Positions 35,336-44,823 of a stretch of DNA of 64,000 bases are shown piece by piece. The notes under the pieces were generated by a model, which was given only the letters and a program-made list of their open reading frames with translations, had not been told where the DNA came from and did no database searches. The stretch covers positions 10,001 to 74,000 of the forward strand of contig NZ_RCTF01000015.1 in NCBI RefSeq assembly GCF_003667445.1. The letters are read 5' to 3'. Made by a program: the position numbers and the translations under genes. The stretch's first letter is position 1, and every line of letters starts with the position of its first letter. This DNA comes from Xanthobacter tagetidis. Its GTDB lineage: Bacteria; Pseudomonadota; Alphaproteobacteria; Rhizobiales; Xanthobacteraceae.

Positions 35336-36225
35336 TGCCCGACGGCGCATCGGTGCGCGCGCTCGCGCCGGACGAAGCGGCGATCGCCCTCGACTGGGCC
35401 GCGCGCGAGGGCTGGAACCCCGGCCTCGCCGACGCCGGCGCCTTCCTCGCCCAGGATGCGCAGGGCTTCCTCGGCCTGTTCGCGCCGGACGGGAGCCTCG
35501 CCGCGACCATTTCCGCCGTGCGCTATGATTGCGGCTTCGCCTTTGTCGGCTTCTACATCTGCCGGCCGGACCTGCGCGGGCGCGGCCTCGGGCTGGCCCT
35601 CTGGACCGCGGCGATGGCGCGGCTCAAGGGCCGGGTGGTCGGGCTCGACGGGGTGGTCGCGCAGCAGGCGAACTATGCCCGCTCAGGCTTCGTCCTCGCC
35701 CACCGCAACGTGCGCTTCGGCGGGCCGGTGCCGGGCGGCGCCACGCTCCCGCCGGGCGCATTTTCCGGCGGCGACATCCGCCCGGTCGGTCCCGCGCTGC
35801 GCGCGGCGGTCGCGGCCTTTGACCGCGCCTGCTTCGGCTTTCCCCGGCCGGCCTTCCTCGACGCCTGGCTGAGCCCGCCGGCCGGCCGCGCCCTCGCTCT
35901 GGTCGCGGACGGGACCGTGCGCGGCTTCGGCGTGGTGCGCCGCTGCCGCGAGGGCGCCAAGATCGGCCCGCTGTTCTGCGACGACGCGGTCACCGCCCGC
36001 GCGCTCGCCTTCGCGCTGGCCCAAGCGGCGGGTGAGGTGGCGGGCGGGGTGGCGGGCGAGGGCCCGCTCTTCCTCGACGTGCCGGAACCCAACCAGGCGG
36101 GCGCGGCGCTCGCCGGCGAGCTGGGCCTTGCCCCGGTGTTCGAGACCGCCCGCATGTATCGCGGCCCGGCGCCCGCCCTTCCGCTCGACCGCATCTTCGG
36201 CATCACCAGCTTCGAGCTCGGCTGA
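35332..36225 (+). CDS. GNAT family N-acetyltransferase, tandem-domain (YitH-like C-terminus)
   Basis: 297 residues. The N-terminal GNAT domain has the acetyl-CoA loop region RPDLRGRGLGLALWTAAM (about 80-97). The C-terminal half resembles the second acetyltransferase-like domain of YitH-type proteins (ALALVADGTVRGFGVVRRCREGAKIGPLFCDD). Start ATG 35332 overlaps the diguanylate cyclase stop by 4 bp, so the two are translationally coupled. Substrate unknown. Confidence 0.88.
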   Translation: MMPDGASVRALAPDEAAIALDWAAREGWNPGLADAGAFLAQDAQGFLGLFAPDGSLAATISAVRYDCGFAFVGFYICRPDLRGRGLGLALWTAAMARLKGRVVGLDGVVAQQANYARSGFVLAHRNVRFGGPVPGGATLPPGAFSGGDIRPVGPALRAAVAAFDRACFGFPRPAFLDAWLSPPAGRALALVADGTVRGFGVVRRCREGAKIGPLFCDDAVTARALAFALAQAAGEVAGGVAGEGPLFLDVPEPNQAGAALAGELGLAPVFETARMYRGPAPALPLDRIFGITSFELG

Positions 36226-36291
36226 GAAATCCGGCGCGCGCGAAAATGCTCTATGTTCGCGCGCGGGCAGGAAGGGGCGGACCGGCGACAC

Positions 36292-38466
36292 ATGACCTCG
36301 CGGCTCTACTGGATTTCCACCGGCGCGGTGCTGGCCGCCGGGCTCGGCCTGATCCTCGCCGACCCGTCCCCGCTCGTCGATGTGCGCAACGGCCTGTTCG
36401 ACCTCTACCAGCGCGCCGCGCCGCGGCCCTACGACCCCGAGGCGCCGGTGAAGGTGGTGGACATCGACGACGCCTCGCTGGCGCGCGATGGCCAGTGGCC
36501 CTGGCCGCGGGCAAAGCTCGCCGCGCTGGTGGAGCGCCTTGCCGAGAAGGGCGCGGCGGCGGTGGCGTTCGACGTCACCTTCTCCGAGCCCGACCGGCTC
36601 GACCCCGCGACCCTCGCTGAGCTGCTTCCCGCCGAGGTCCGCGCGAGCGTGGTCGGTGCCCTTGCGGGCCAGGAGAGCAGCGACGCCCTCTTCGCCCGCG
36701 CGCTCGGCACCCTGCCCTCGGTGCTCGGCGCGGTTCTGACCGGATCCGGGACGGAGGCCGCGCTGCCGGCGAAATGGGGGATCGCGGCGGCGGGCGACGA
36801 CCCGCTCGCCTTCCTGCCGCGCTTTCCCGCCGTGGTGGCGCCCCTGCCGGCCCTGGCGCAGGCGGCGGCCGGCATCGGCGTGCTCAACTGGCTGCCCGAC
36901 CGCGACCAGGTGGTGCGCCGGGTGCCGCTGCTGCTGGGCCTCGGCAACGAGGTGGTGCCGAGCCTCGCCGCCGAGGCGCTGCGGGTGGCGCAGGGCGCCT
37001 CCACTTATGTGGTGCTGTCCTCCAACGCATCCGGCGAGCAGGCGTTCGGCGCGTCCACCGGCATCGTCGCGGTGAAGATCGGCGCCGTGGAGGCACGCAC
37101 CGACGCGCAGGGCGAGGTCCGGGTGCGCTTCTCGCCCTCCGATCCGCGCCGCTTCGTGCCGGCCCATGCGGTGCTCGACGGCACGGCGGACCGCGCGGCG
37201 CTGGAGGGCCGCATCATCCTCGTCGGCACCAGCGCGGCGGGACTCAAGGACACGCGGGCGACGCCGCTCGACGCCGCGGTCGCCGGCGTCGAGATCCAGG
37301 CCCAGCTGATCGAGCACCTGGTGGCGGGTGCGAACCTCGTGCGGCCCGACTGGGCGCGCGGCGCCGAGCTGGTGCTGGCGGCGGCGCTCGGCCTGCTGCT
37401 GGCGCTCGCGCTCCCGCGGGTGCCGCCGCTGGTGGCCGGGCTCGGCGGATTGGCACTGGTGGCGGGGCTCGGCGCGGCCTCGTTCCTCGCCTTCACCCGG
37501 CTCGACCTGCTGATCGATCCCCTGGCGCCCGGCGCAACGGCGCTCGCGGTCTATCTGGTGGGCGTGTTCGCGCTCTACCGCGAGGAGCAGCGCCAGAAGA
37601 AATGGGTGCGCTCTGTGTTCGGCCGCTTCGTGTCGCCGAACGTGGTGTCGAAGCTCGCCGCCGATCCCTCGCGCCTGGTGCTCGGCGGCGAGACGCGCCA
37701 GATCACCATCCTGTTCTGCGACCTGCGCGACTTCACCACCTTGTCCGAGACCATGGACGCGCAGGCGCTCACGCGCTTCATGCACGCTTACCTCACGCCC
37801 ATGACCGAGGTGGTGCTGGCCCATGGCGGCACCATCGACAAATATATCGGCGACGCCATCATGGCGTTCTGGAACGCCCCGCTGGACGATCCCCACCACG
37901 CCCGCAACGCCACATTGTGCGCCCTCGCCATGAGCGCCCGGCTCGATGCGCTCAACGTCGAATGGCGCGTCCAGGCGGAGCGGGAGGGGCGGCCCTACCA
38001 CCCGGTGCGCTGCGGCATCGGCCTCGCCACCGGGCCGTGCTGCGTCGGCAATCTCGGCTCCGACCAGCGGCTGGAATATTCCTGCCTCGGCGACGACGTG
38101 AACCTCGCCTCGCGCATCGAGGGCGCCACCAAGGGCCTGCGCACCGACATCCTCGTGTCCCAGGCGACGCGGGACGCCGCGCCCGGCCTCGCCTTCCTGG
38201 AGGCGGACGAATTGACGCTGAAGGGCAAGACCAAGGCGAGCCGGCTCCACCTTGTGGCGGGCGACGCCGCCTTCGCCGGCTCGCCCGGCTTCGAGGCCCT
38301 GGCCCGGCGGCATGGCGCGCTGGTGGATGCGCTGGACCGCGGCGACGCCGGGCAGGCGCGGCTTCTGGCGGACGACCTCCGCCAGACCGCCCCCGCGCGT
38401 CTCACCCGCTTCTATGGCCTGTGCCTGGAGCGGGCGGCCGCGACGGTGGCGGCAGCCCAGGATTGA
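36292..38466 (+). CDS. adenylate/guanylate cyclase with CHASE2 sensor domain
   Basis: 724 residues. N-terminal membrane helix (ISTGAVLAAGLGLILA), periplasmic CHASE2 domain (KVVDIDDASLARDGQWPWPRAKLAALVERL through GRIILVGTSAAGLKDTRATPLD), then three hydrophobic helices at about 360-430. The cytoplasmic class III cyclase domain starts near 465. Catalytic residues are present: metal Asp D477 (FCDLRDF) and D521, substrate-site Lys K517 (DKYIGD), and transition-state N604/R608 (NLASR). cAMP is the likelier product because of the Lys-Asp pair, but this is inference. Start ATG 36292 is preferred for its anchor; ATG 36253 is an alternative, and ribosome-binding spacing decides neither. Confidence 0.92.
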   Translation: MTSRLYWISTGAVLAAGLGLILADPSPLVDVRNGLFDLYQRAAPRPYDPEAPVKVVDIDDASLARDGQWPWPRAKLAALVERLAEKGAAAVAFDVTFSEPDRLDPATLAELLPAEVRASVVGALAGQESSDALFARALGTLPSVLGAVLTGSGTEAALPAKWGIAAAGDDPLAFLPRFPAVVAPLPALAQAAAGIGVLNWLPDRDQVVRRVPLLLGLGNEVVPSLAAEALRVAQGASTYVVLSSNASGEQAFGASTGIVAVKIGAVEARTDAQGEVRVRFSPSDPRRFVPAHAVLDGTADRAALEGRIILVGTSAAGLKDTRATPLDAAVAGVEIQAQLIEHLVAGANLVRPDWARGAELVLAAALGLLLALALPRVPPLVAGLGGLALVAGLGAASFLAFTRLDLLIDPLAPGATALAVYLVGVFALYREEQRQKKWVRSVFGRFVSPNVVSKLAADPSRLVLGGETRQITILFCDLRDFTTLSETMDAQALTRFMHAYLTPMTEVVLAHGGTIDKYIGDAIMAFWNAPLDDPHHARNATLCALAMSARLDALNVEWRVQAEREGRPYHPVRCGIGLATGPCCVGNLGSDQRLEYSCLGDDVNLASRIEGATKGLRTDILVSQATRDAAPGLAFLEADELTLKGKTKASRLHLVAGDAAFAGSPGFEALARRHGALVDALDRGDAGQARLLADDLRQTAPARLTRFYGLCLERAAATVAAAQD

Positions 38467-38648
38467 GCACCCACAAGGGATTTCCGCTTCTTTGGGTGCC
38501 GATCCATCCGTTGCGGCCGTGTTAATTTTTCCCTAGGAAAATAAAACCGCTCTGATTATTGTCCCGGCTAAGGAAGCGTGATTTCTTCCCGCTTGTATCG
38601 AAGCGCGGGCGGCCTCACCATAGGTTCGGGTTTACTGGGAGGCATGTC

Positions 38649-39104
38649 ATGCGAGGACTGAAGATCGCCTTGGCGCTCGCCTTGGCGCTGAGTGTGTCCG
38701 CCTGTTTCGAAGGGGCGCAGGGCCCGGCCGGTCCCGCCGGCCCCGCAGGTCCGGTCGGCGCCGCGGGCGCGGCGGGTCCCACCGGCCCTGGCGGACCTGC
38801 CGGTCCCGCAGGCCCCACGGGTCCCGCCGGTCCGACCGGGCCTGCCGGCCCGGCCGGTCCCCAGGGTCCGGCGGGTGCGCCCGGCGCCTCGGCCGCCGCC
38901 GGCATCATGCTGCGCGCCAGCGCCTGCCCGGCCGCGGGCTGCCGCGCGAGCTGCGAGACCGGCGAGAGCTTCATCAGCGGCTATTGCGTGAACGACCAGC
39001 GCGGCCTCCAGCACATCGGCGTCATCTCCGCCCAGGAGGGCAAGACCGAGGTGGAGTGCCTGCACCCGGTCAAGCAGGTGGTCGCGGTCTGCCTGAAACC
39101 GTGA
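38649..39104 (+). CDS. collagen-like lipoprotein
   Basis: 151 residues. Lipoprotein signal peptide with lipobox VSAC (C19) preceded by an Ala/Leu-rich core. Residues 22-81 are 20 uninterrupted G-x-y triplets, mostly GPA, GPT and GAA, a bacterial collagen-like triple-helix repeat without hydroxyproline context. The ~65-residue C-terminal cap (AAGIMLRASACPAAGCRASCETGESFISGYC..., six cysteines) may be a trimerising globular domain. Start ATG 38649 has GGGAGG 5 bp upstream. Likely displayed from the outer membrane as a trimeric stalk. Codon bias is very strong in the repeat (GGC/GGT-CC). The AT-rich upstream region 38520-38560 may hold its promoter. Confidence 0.88.
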   Translation: MRGLKIALALALALSVSACFEGAQGPAGPAGPAGPVGAAGAAGPTGPGGPAGPAGPTGPAGPTGPAGPAGPQGPAGAPGASAAAGIMLRASACPAAGCRASCETGESFISGYCVNDQRGLQHIGVISAQEGKTEVECLHPVKQVVAVCLKP

Positions 39105-39155
39105 GCGCATCCCGCTCCGCCCGCCGTGCGGGGGGAGCGGGCCATGGCGAAGACT

Positions 39156-39185
39156 CCTTCCGGCCAGCCTTTGCCGGCCGGAAGG
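39156..39185. terminator. bidirectional hairpin between convergent genes
   Basis: CCTTCCGGCC at 39156-39165 pairs perfectly with GGCCGGAAGG at 39176-39185 over a 10-nt loop. It lies between the collagen-like gene and the convergent XRE gene and probably ends both transcripts, although it lacks a T-tract. Confidence 0.6.
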
Positions 39186-39188
39186 GCA

Positions 39189-39554
39189 TCAGCCGCGCCG
39201 GCGCAGGATCTTGAGGCGCCCCAGCAGCTCGGCCACCGCCTCTGGCGGCAAATGCGCGATCTCGCGGGCGATGAGGTTGGCGAGCTCTGTCGCCTGGGGC
39301 GAGAGGCCGGCGGTATCCACCGTCACCTTGGGATGCGACACCTCGGCGAGGCGCGCCAGGTCCTCGGCCTCGTCCCAGATCACGTTGAAAAAAGCGATCA
39401 CGCGCTGCACCAGCGCCCAGGTGGGCCGGCCGCGCCGGCCGTTCTCCAGTGCCGAGAGATAAGTGGGGCTGACGCCGATGGCATGCGCCATCTGCGTCAG
39501 CGTCACGCCCTTCTCGGCGCGCAGATCGCGCACGCGGCGTCCGAACGGCGTCAT
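39189..39554 (-). CDS. XRE family helix-turn-helix transcriptional regulator
   Basis: 121 residues. The N-terminal Cro/C1-type HTH is clear: FGRRVRDLRAEKGVTLTQMAHAIGVSPTYLSALENGRRGRP (residues ~4-44, read in two halves). The C-terminal half is helical and hydrophobic (DEAEDLARLAEV, ELANLIAREIAHLPPEAVAELLGRLKILRR), likely for dimerisation. No adjacent target operon is obvious; it is monocistronic and convergent with the collagen-like gene. Target genes cannot be inferred. Confidence 0.9.
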   Translation of the reverse strand: MTPFGRRVRDLRAEKGVTLTQMAHAIGVSPTYLSALENGRRGRPTWALVQRVIAFFNVIWDEAEDLARLAEVSHPKVTVDTAGLSPQATELANLIAREIAHLPPEAVAELLGRLKILRRRG

Positions 39555-39741
39555 GGCCGCCTTCCTCCCTCAGGGGCGAGAGCCCGAACCGGGATGGAAG
39601 CCGATTCGCGCCCGGCGGACAAAGCCGCGCGCGATCCTCTCAGACGAAACGGATGGCAGGATCGGAAGGCGAAGGCTCCGGCCCCAGGGTGCGGGGCCGG
39701 AGCCGAACGTTCGAGCGCCGCGCGAGCGCGGGCGGACGCGA

Positions 39742-40503
39742 TCAGGCCCAGGAGCCGTCGTCGTCGCCGCCCCAGTCGCCGCCTTCGTCCTGGGCGAAGT
39801 CCTGTCCGCCCTGATCCTGGCCCTGGTCCGCGTTCCAAAAATTCTCCTCGGCCGCGGGCTGGCCGCCGAGCGCGTTCTGGGCATCGGCGCCGAGATCGGT
39901 GCCGCCGGCGCCGGCGTCGGACTTCGGCAGTTCCGCGGCGGCGGCCTGCGCCACCGGGCCGGACCCGCCCGCCATCATGTTCTTGATGCCGTCATAGAGC
40001 AGCGCGCCGCCGGCGACGCCCGCCGCGGTGGCCAGCGCCCCCTGGAGGAAGCCGCCGCCACCGAAGCCGCCGCGCTGCGGCGCCGCCGGCTGGCCCCACG
40101 GACCCGGCTGGCCCTGCTGGGCATAGCCCGGCTGCTGGCCGTAGCTGGGCGGCACGCCCATGGGCTGCTGGCCGTAAGGCTGGCCGGAGGCGACGCGTGC
40201 CCCGGCCGAAGGCACCGACGAACGGGCCCCCCCGAACAGGCCGCCCAGGAAGCCGCCGCTCGACTGCGGCGGCGGCTCCACGGCCGCGCGCGCCTGCGCC
40301 TCCAGCTCCTGGACCCGGGCATAGGCCTGCTGGAGCGCGTGCTCCTGCACCAGCACGGTCTGGGCGAGGGCATAGGGCGCGTGGGGTGCCTCGGCGAGGC
40401 GGCGCGCGATCAGCGCCTCCGCCTCCGCGTCCCGCGGCTGGTTCTCGATGCCGCGCATGCGGTCGAACAGGCCGTCGATCAGGGCACGTTCCTCGGGGTT
40501 CAT
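39742..40503 (-). CDS. DUF2076 domain-containing protein
   Basis: 253 residues. The N-terminal region (MNPEERALIDGLFDRMRGIENQPRDAEAEALI split; QTVLVQEHALQQAYARVQELEAQ) is characteristic of DUF2076, with coiled-coil potential. A Gly/Pro/Gln-rich low-complexity middle (PYGQQPMGVPPSYGQQPGYAQQG) is followed by GGGFLQGALATAAGVAGGALLYDGIKNMM, a Gly-rich membrane-like segment, and a strongly acidic tail rich in Asp/Gly/Gln. Function unknown. Monocistronic; the 433 bp upstream hold two palindromic elements. Confidence 0.85.
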   Translation of the reverse strand: MNPEERALIDGLFDRMRGIENQPRDAEAEALIARRLAEAPHAPYALAQTVLVQEHALQQAYARVQELEAQARAAVEPPPQSSGGFLGGLFGGARSSVPSAGARVASGQPYGQQPMGVPPSYGQQPGYAQQGQPGPWGQPAAPQRGGFGGGGFLQGALATAAGVAGGALLYDGIKNMMAGGSGPVAQAAAAELPKSDAGAGGTDLGADAQNALGGQPAAEENFWNADQGQDQGGQDFAQDEGGDWGGDDDGSWA

Positions 40504-40620
40504 TTCCGTCTCCGGTGAGGTTGACGCAACCCATATGAGGACGCCTTCCAGGCGCCGGAAGGGCGGCTGGATGAATTTTTCGTAACGTTACGTAAGGTCC
40601 GCCGGGACATCCCAAACCGC

Positions 40621-40712
40621 CGTCATGGCCAGATTCGACCGGAGCGTCCCTGTGTCATGTCCGGGACAGCGGGCAGCACCCATGGGCCCTCCGATCAAGT
40701 AGAGGGCGACGG
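40621..40712. repeat. intergenic palindromic element, copy 2 (degraded)
   Basis: Ends match the element consensus (CGTCATG at left, GGGCGACGG at right). The left hairpin is degraded (GGCCAGATTCGACCGGAGC), while the right hairpin CCCTCCGATCAAGTAGAGGG has one mismatch in its stem. Confidence 0.65.
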
Positions 40713-40745
40713 GGGCAGGGAATACGAAGGGGAAACCTATCACCC

Positions 40746-40855
40746 CGTCATGCCCCGGCTTGTCCGGGGCATCCACCCAGCGGCCAGGCCGGCGCTTCAC
40801 TTCCGGCCGCCCTCCAGCGGCCTGGTGGATCCCCCGGACAAGCCGGGGGATGACG
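40746..40855. repeat. intergenic palindromic element, copy 3
   Basis: Left hairpin ATGCCCCGG-CTTGT-CCGGGGCAT and right hairpin ATCCCCCGG-ACAAG-CCGGGGGAT, each with a 9-bp stem, bounded by CGTC and GACG. The two 5-nt loops are exact complements. Confidence 0.9.
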
Positions 40856-40936
40856 CCGACGAATGGCGTGACAGGGTGGGAGCGGGAGAACCGCCTACAT
40901 CCCTCTCCCGCCCTGCGCCCGGCCGCGGAATGGGAC

Positions 40937-42250
<1,314 letters not shown>

Positions 42251-42571
42251 GGAGCGAAACCTCGGGCCGGTGCTCGGGTCCGGCGCGCGCGCATGCGGCG
42301 GGCCGGCGTGTTCGAGGTAGGCGCGGGCCGGGCGGGCGTCAACTGCCGCGCACCGAAAGAGGCGGCCCGGTCACGCGCAGGTTGCGGCATTCCGGCGCCA
42401 CTTCGGCAAATCCGGGGCAACCGCCGCCAAACCCGGAAACCTCCGGTCACCAATTGGAAAAGCTTTGTCTCGGCAGCAACCTATTTCGGACGCAGCCGCC
42501 TGGAATCCTCCGTGCCGTGGGCAATGAAAACCTGCGGTCGATGCGGCGGCCGGCCATGCGAGGTGGGTGCG

Positions 42572-43294
42572 ATGGAGTCTTGCCGGTCGTCGACGGATGT
42601 GTCGGAAACCCCGCCGCCCGCTCCCCGCCGGGAGCGGCTGGCGTTCCTTTCGCTGCCAGATATCCGGCGGCTCAAGCGGAACATGCCCTGGCGGGTGCTC
42701 ACCGCCGCCGCCATCGTCGGCGCGGCGGCCTATGCGGCGAGCCAGTTCCCGCTGCGCCAGCGGCTGCGGCTCCAGGCCCAGCTGACCGCCCTGTTCACGC
42801 AGGCGCCGGTTCTGCTGGTGGGCGACAGCATCACCTACCAGGCGGGCCCCGGCCAGCTGTGCGGGGCCGAGGTGTTCAACGCCGCGGTGCCGGGAGACCG
42901 CGTCGCCGACCTCGTGGCGGACGCGCCGGACTATGCCCGCCAGCTTGCCGCCACCCGGGTGGTGATCGCCGTGGGCGTGAACGATGCCTGGCCGAACCAC
43001 CGCGACCTCGACGGCTGGATCGCCGACTATCGCCGCCTCGTCGCCCACTATGCCGGGCGCGAGCTGGTGCTGGTGGAGATCAACCCGCCCGACATGACCA
43101 TGCCGCTGTTCGTGCAGCGGCTCGATTTCGGCTTCATCGCCGGCGCCAACGCCGCGATCCGGGAGATCGCCGCCGAAACCGGCGCCCGGCTGGTGCCGGC
43201 TCCGGTCCGGGTCAAGACCCGCGACGGGCTGCATCCCACCCCGGCCGGCGCCGATCTGTGGCGCGCGCGCCTGACCATGGCGACCTGCGGCTGA
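42572..43294 (+). CDS. SGNH/GDSL hydrolase family protein, membrane-anchored
   Basis: 240 residues from ATG 42572, which has GAGGTGGG upstream. A hydrophobic segment at about 40-57 (WRVLTAAAIVGAAAYAA) suggests an anchored, extracytoplasmic enzyme. The SGNH core is complete: block I LLVGDSITY (S86), block II Gly in AAVPGDRVADL, block III VGVNDAW (Asn), block V DGLHPT (D218, H221). Likely an acyl- or acetyl-esterase, possibly on envelope polysaccharide; substrate unknown. It is convergent with the zur-like gene, with 23 bp between them. Confidence 0.85.
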   Translation: MESCRSSTDVSETPPPAPRRERLAFLSLPDIRRLKRNMPWRVLTAAAIVGAAAYAASQFPLRQRLRLQAQLTALFTQAPVLLVGDSITYQAGPGQLCGAEVFNAAVPGDRVADLVADAPDYARQLAATRVVIAVGVNDAWPNHRDLDGWIADYRRLVAHYAGRELVLVEINPPDMTMPLFVQRLDFGFIAGANAAIREIAAETGARLVPAPVRVKTRDGLHPTPAGADLWRARLTMATCG

Positions 43295-43317
43295 GCGCGA
43301 TCCGCGGCCCCGGCGCC

Positions 43318-43830
43318 TCAGTCCGTCGCGTCGGACGCCTCGCGGCAGCGGGCGCACCGGCCGGCGATCTCCAGCACCCGCTGGCGTGGCGTGAAGCCCG
43401 AGGCGCGCGCCGCCCAGGCGAGGTCGCGCCCCACCGCATGGGAGGACACCTCCTTGGTCAGCCCGCACTGCTCGCAGATGAGGAACACCACCACCTCGTC
43501 CGCCGCGTCGTGCGCATGGGCGCAGGCGAGGAAGGCGTTGCGGCTCTCGATGCGGTGGGCGAGGCGCTCGGCCACCAGGAAGTCGAGCACCCGGTAGACC
43601 GACATGGGCGGCACGCTCTCGCCTTCGCGGGCGAGGCGCTCGACGATCTCGTAGGCGCCGAGCGGCACGTGGCTCTCGGCCAGGATGCGCATGACGTTTC
43701 GCCGCAGGGGCGTGAGTCGCAGCCCCTTGTCGGCGCAGCGCGCCTCCATGCGCGCCACCGCCCCCGCCACGCACTGGGCGTGGTCATGGTCGTGCTCGGC
43801 GTGCGGAACCGGATGAACGCTCACGGACAT
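43318..43830 (-). CDS. zur: Fur family transcriptional regulator, Zur-like
   Basis: 170 residues from ATG 43830 (MSVSVHPVPHAEHDHDHAQC), with a His-rich N-terminus. Winged helix LRLTPLRRNVMRILAESHVPLGAYEIVERL and PPMSVYRVLDFLVAERLAHRIES, then the metal-binding dimerisation domain with HAHDAADEVVVFLICEQCG and a closing CARC, giving two CxxC-type structural Zn pairs. The pattern fits zinc-responsive Zur better than Fur. No ABC zinc transporter is adjacent, so zinc control is inferred from family features only. Confidence 0.85.
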   Translation of the reverse strand: MSVSVHPVPHAEHDHDHAQCVAGAVARMEARCADKGLRLTPLRRNVMRILAESHVPLGAYEIVERLAREGESVPPMSVYRVLDFLVAERLAHRIESRNAFLACAHAHDAADEVVVFLICEQCGLTKEVSSHAVGRDLAWAARASGFTPRQRVLEIAGRCARCREASDATD

Positions 43831-43930
43831 GCCGCAAATATAGGCGAACGCGCGCCTGCCGCCATAGGGCAATCGCCGCCTTGCGCTTCACGTACGAGCG
43901 TGGGCATGCTCGGCGCCGCCGGCGCGTCGC

Positions 43931-43946
43931 GTGACAGCAGCGTCAC
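43931..43946. promoter_or_regulatory. possible operator upstream of bdhA
   Basis: Inverted repeat GTGAC-N6-GTCAC lies 67-82 bp before the bdhA start, in the divergent region with the zur-like gene. The pattern could bind a dimeric regulator; it does not match a canonical AT-rich Zur box. Confidence 0.3.
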
Positions 43947-44012
43947 ACCGCTTCGGTACATCGGACAGCCGTGCACGGCCGGATCACGCCGCGCCATTCT
44001 GAGGGAAAAGCC

Positions 44013-44795
44013 ATGCTGAAGGGAAAGGTCGCCGTCGTCACGGGGTCCACCAGCGGGATCGGGCTCGCTTATGCGCGCGCCTTCGCCAAGGAAGGCGCGA
44101 ACATCGTCATCAACGGCCTCGGTGACGCCGCCGCGATCGAGAAGGAACGCGCGGCGATCGAGAGCGACTTCGGCGTGAAGTGCGCCTATTCCCCGGCCAA
44201 CATGCTCAAGGCTGACGAGATCGAGGGCATGGTCCGCCTTGCCGAGACCACCTTCGGCTCCTGCGACATCCTCGTGAACAATGCCGGCATCCAGCATGTG
44301 GCGCCGATCGAGGACTTCCCGATCGACACCTGGAACATGATCATCGCCATCAACCTGTCGGCGGCGTTCTTCGCCATGCGCGCGGCCATCCCCGGCATGA
44401 AGGCGCGCAAGTGGGGCCGCATCATCAACACCGCCTCGGCGCACGCGCTCGTCGCCTCGCCCTTCAAGTCGGCCTACGTCTCCGCCAAGCACGGCATCGC
44501 AGGCCTCACCAAGACCGCGGCGCTGGAGACCGCCACCTTCGGCATCACCTGCAACGCCATCTGCCCCGGCTATGTGTGGACGCCCCTGGTGGAGAAGCAG
44601 ATCCCCGACACCGCCAAGGCGCGCGGCATCTCCGAGGAGGAGGTGAAGAAGAACGTGATGCTGGCGGCCCAGCCCACCAAGGAGTTCGTTACCGTCGAGG
44701 AGGTGGCCGCGCTCGCCGTGTTCCTGTGCTCGGAGAACGCCCGCTCGATCACCGGCTCGATGCAGCAGATCGACGGCGGCTGGGTCGCGGAATGA
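44013..44795 (+). CDS. bdhA: 3-hydroxybutyrate dehydrogenase
   Basis: 260 residues. Short-chain dehydrogenase with NAD-binding TGSTSGIG (10-17), NNAG (89-92), and catalytic S142, Y155 and K159 (YVSAK). The ending SITGSMQQIDGGWVAE and the HALVASPFKSAYVSAKHGIAGL block match D-3-hydroxybutyrate dehydrogenases, which turn 3-hydroxybutyrate into acetoacetate during PHB breakdown. Start ATG 44013 (MLKGKVAVVTG) replaces a longer frame. It is followed 28 bp later by a patatin gene, a pairing that suggests polymer mobilisation. Confidence 0.95.
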   Translation: MLKGKVAVVTGSTSGIGLAYARAFAKEGANIVINGLGDAAAIEKERAAIESDFGVKCAYSPANMLKADEIEGMVRLAETTFGSCDILVNNAGIQHVAPIEDFPIDTWNMIIAINLSAAFFAMRAAIPGMKARKWGRIINTASAHALVASPFKSAYVSAKHGIAGLTKTAALETATFGITCNAICPGYVWTPLVEKQIPDTAKARGISEEEVKKNVMLAAQPTKEFVTVEEVAALAVFLCSENARSITGSMQQIDGGWVAE

Positions 44796-44823
44796 GAGGC
44801 GCGGCGGGGCGCCGGGCCGGCCC

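Larger units (their letters stand above)
40504..40936. other. 433-bp gene-free spacer with two palindromic elements
   Basis: Spacer upstream of the DUF2076 gene and downstream of the ispG stop. A TTTTTCGTAACGTTACGTAAG segment near 40575-40595 contains the palindrome AACGTT inside GTAACGTTAC, a possible operator. The remainder is occupied by two copies of the dispersed element. No gene is seen. Confidence 0.6.
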
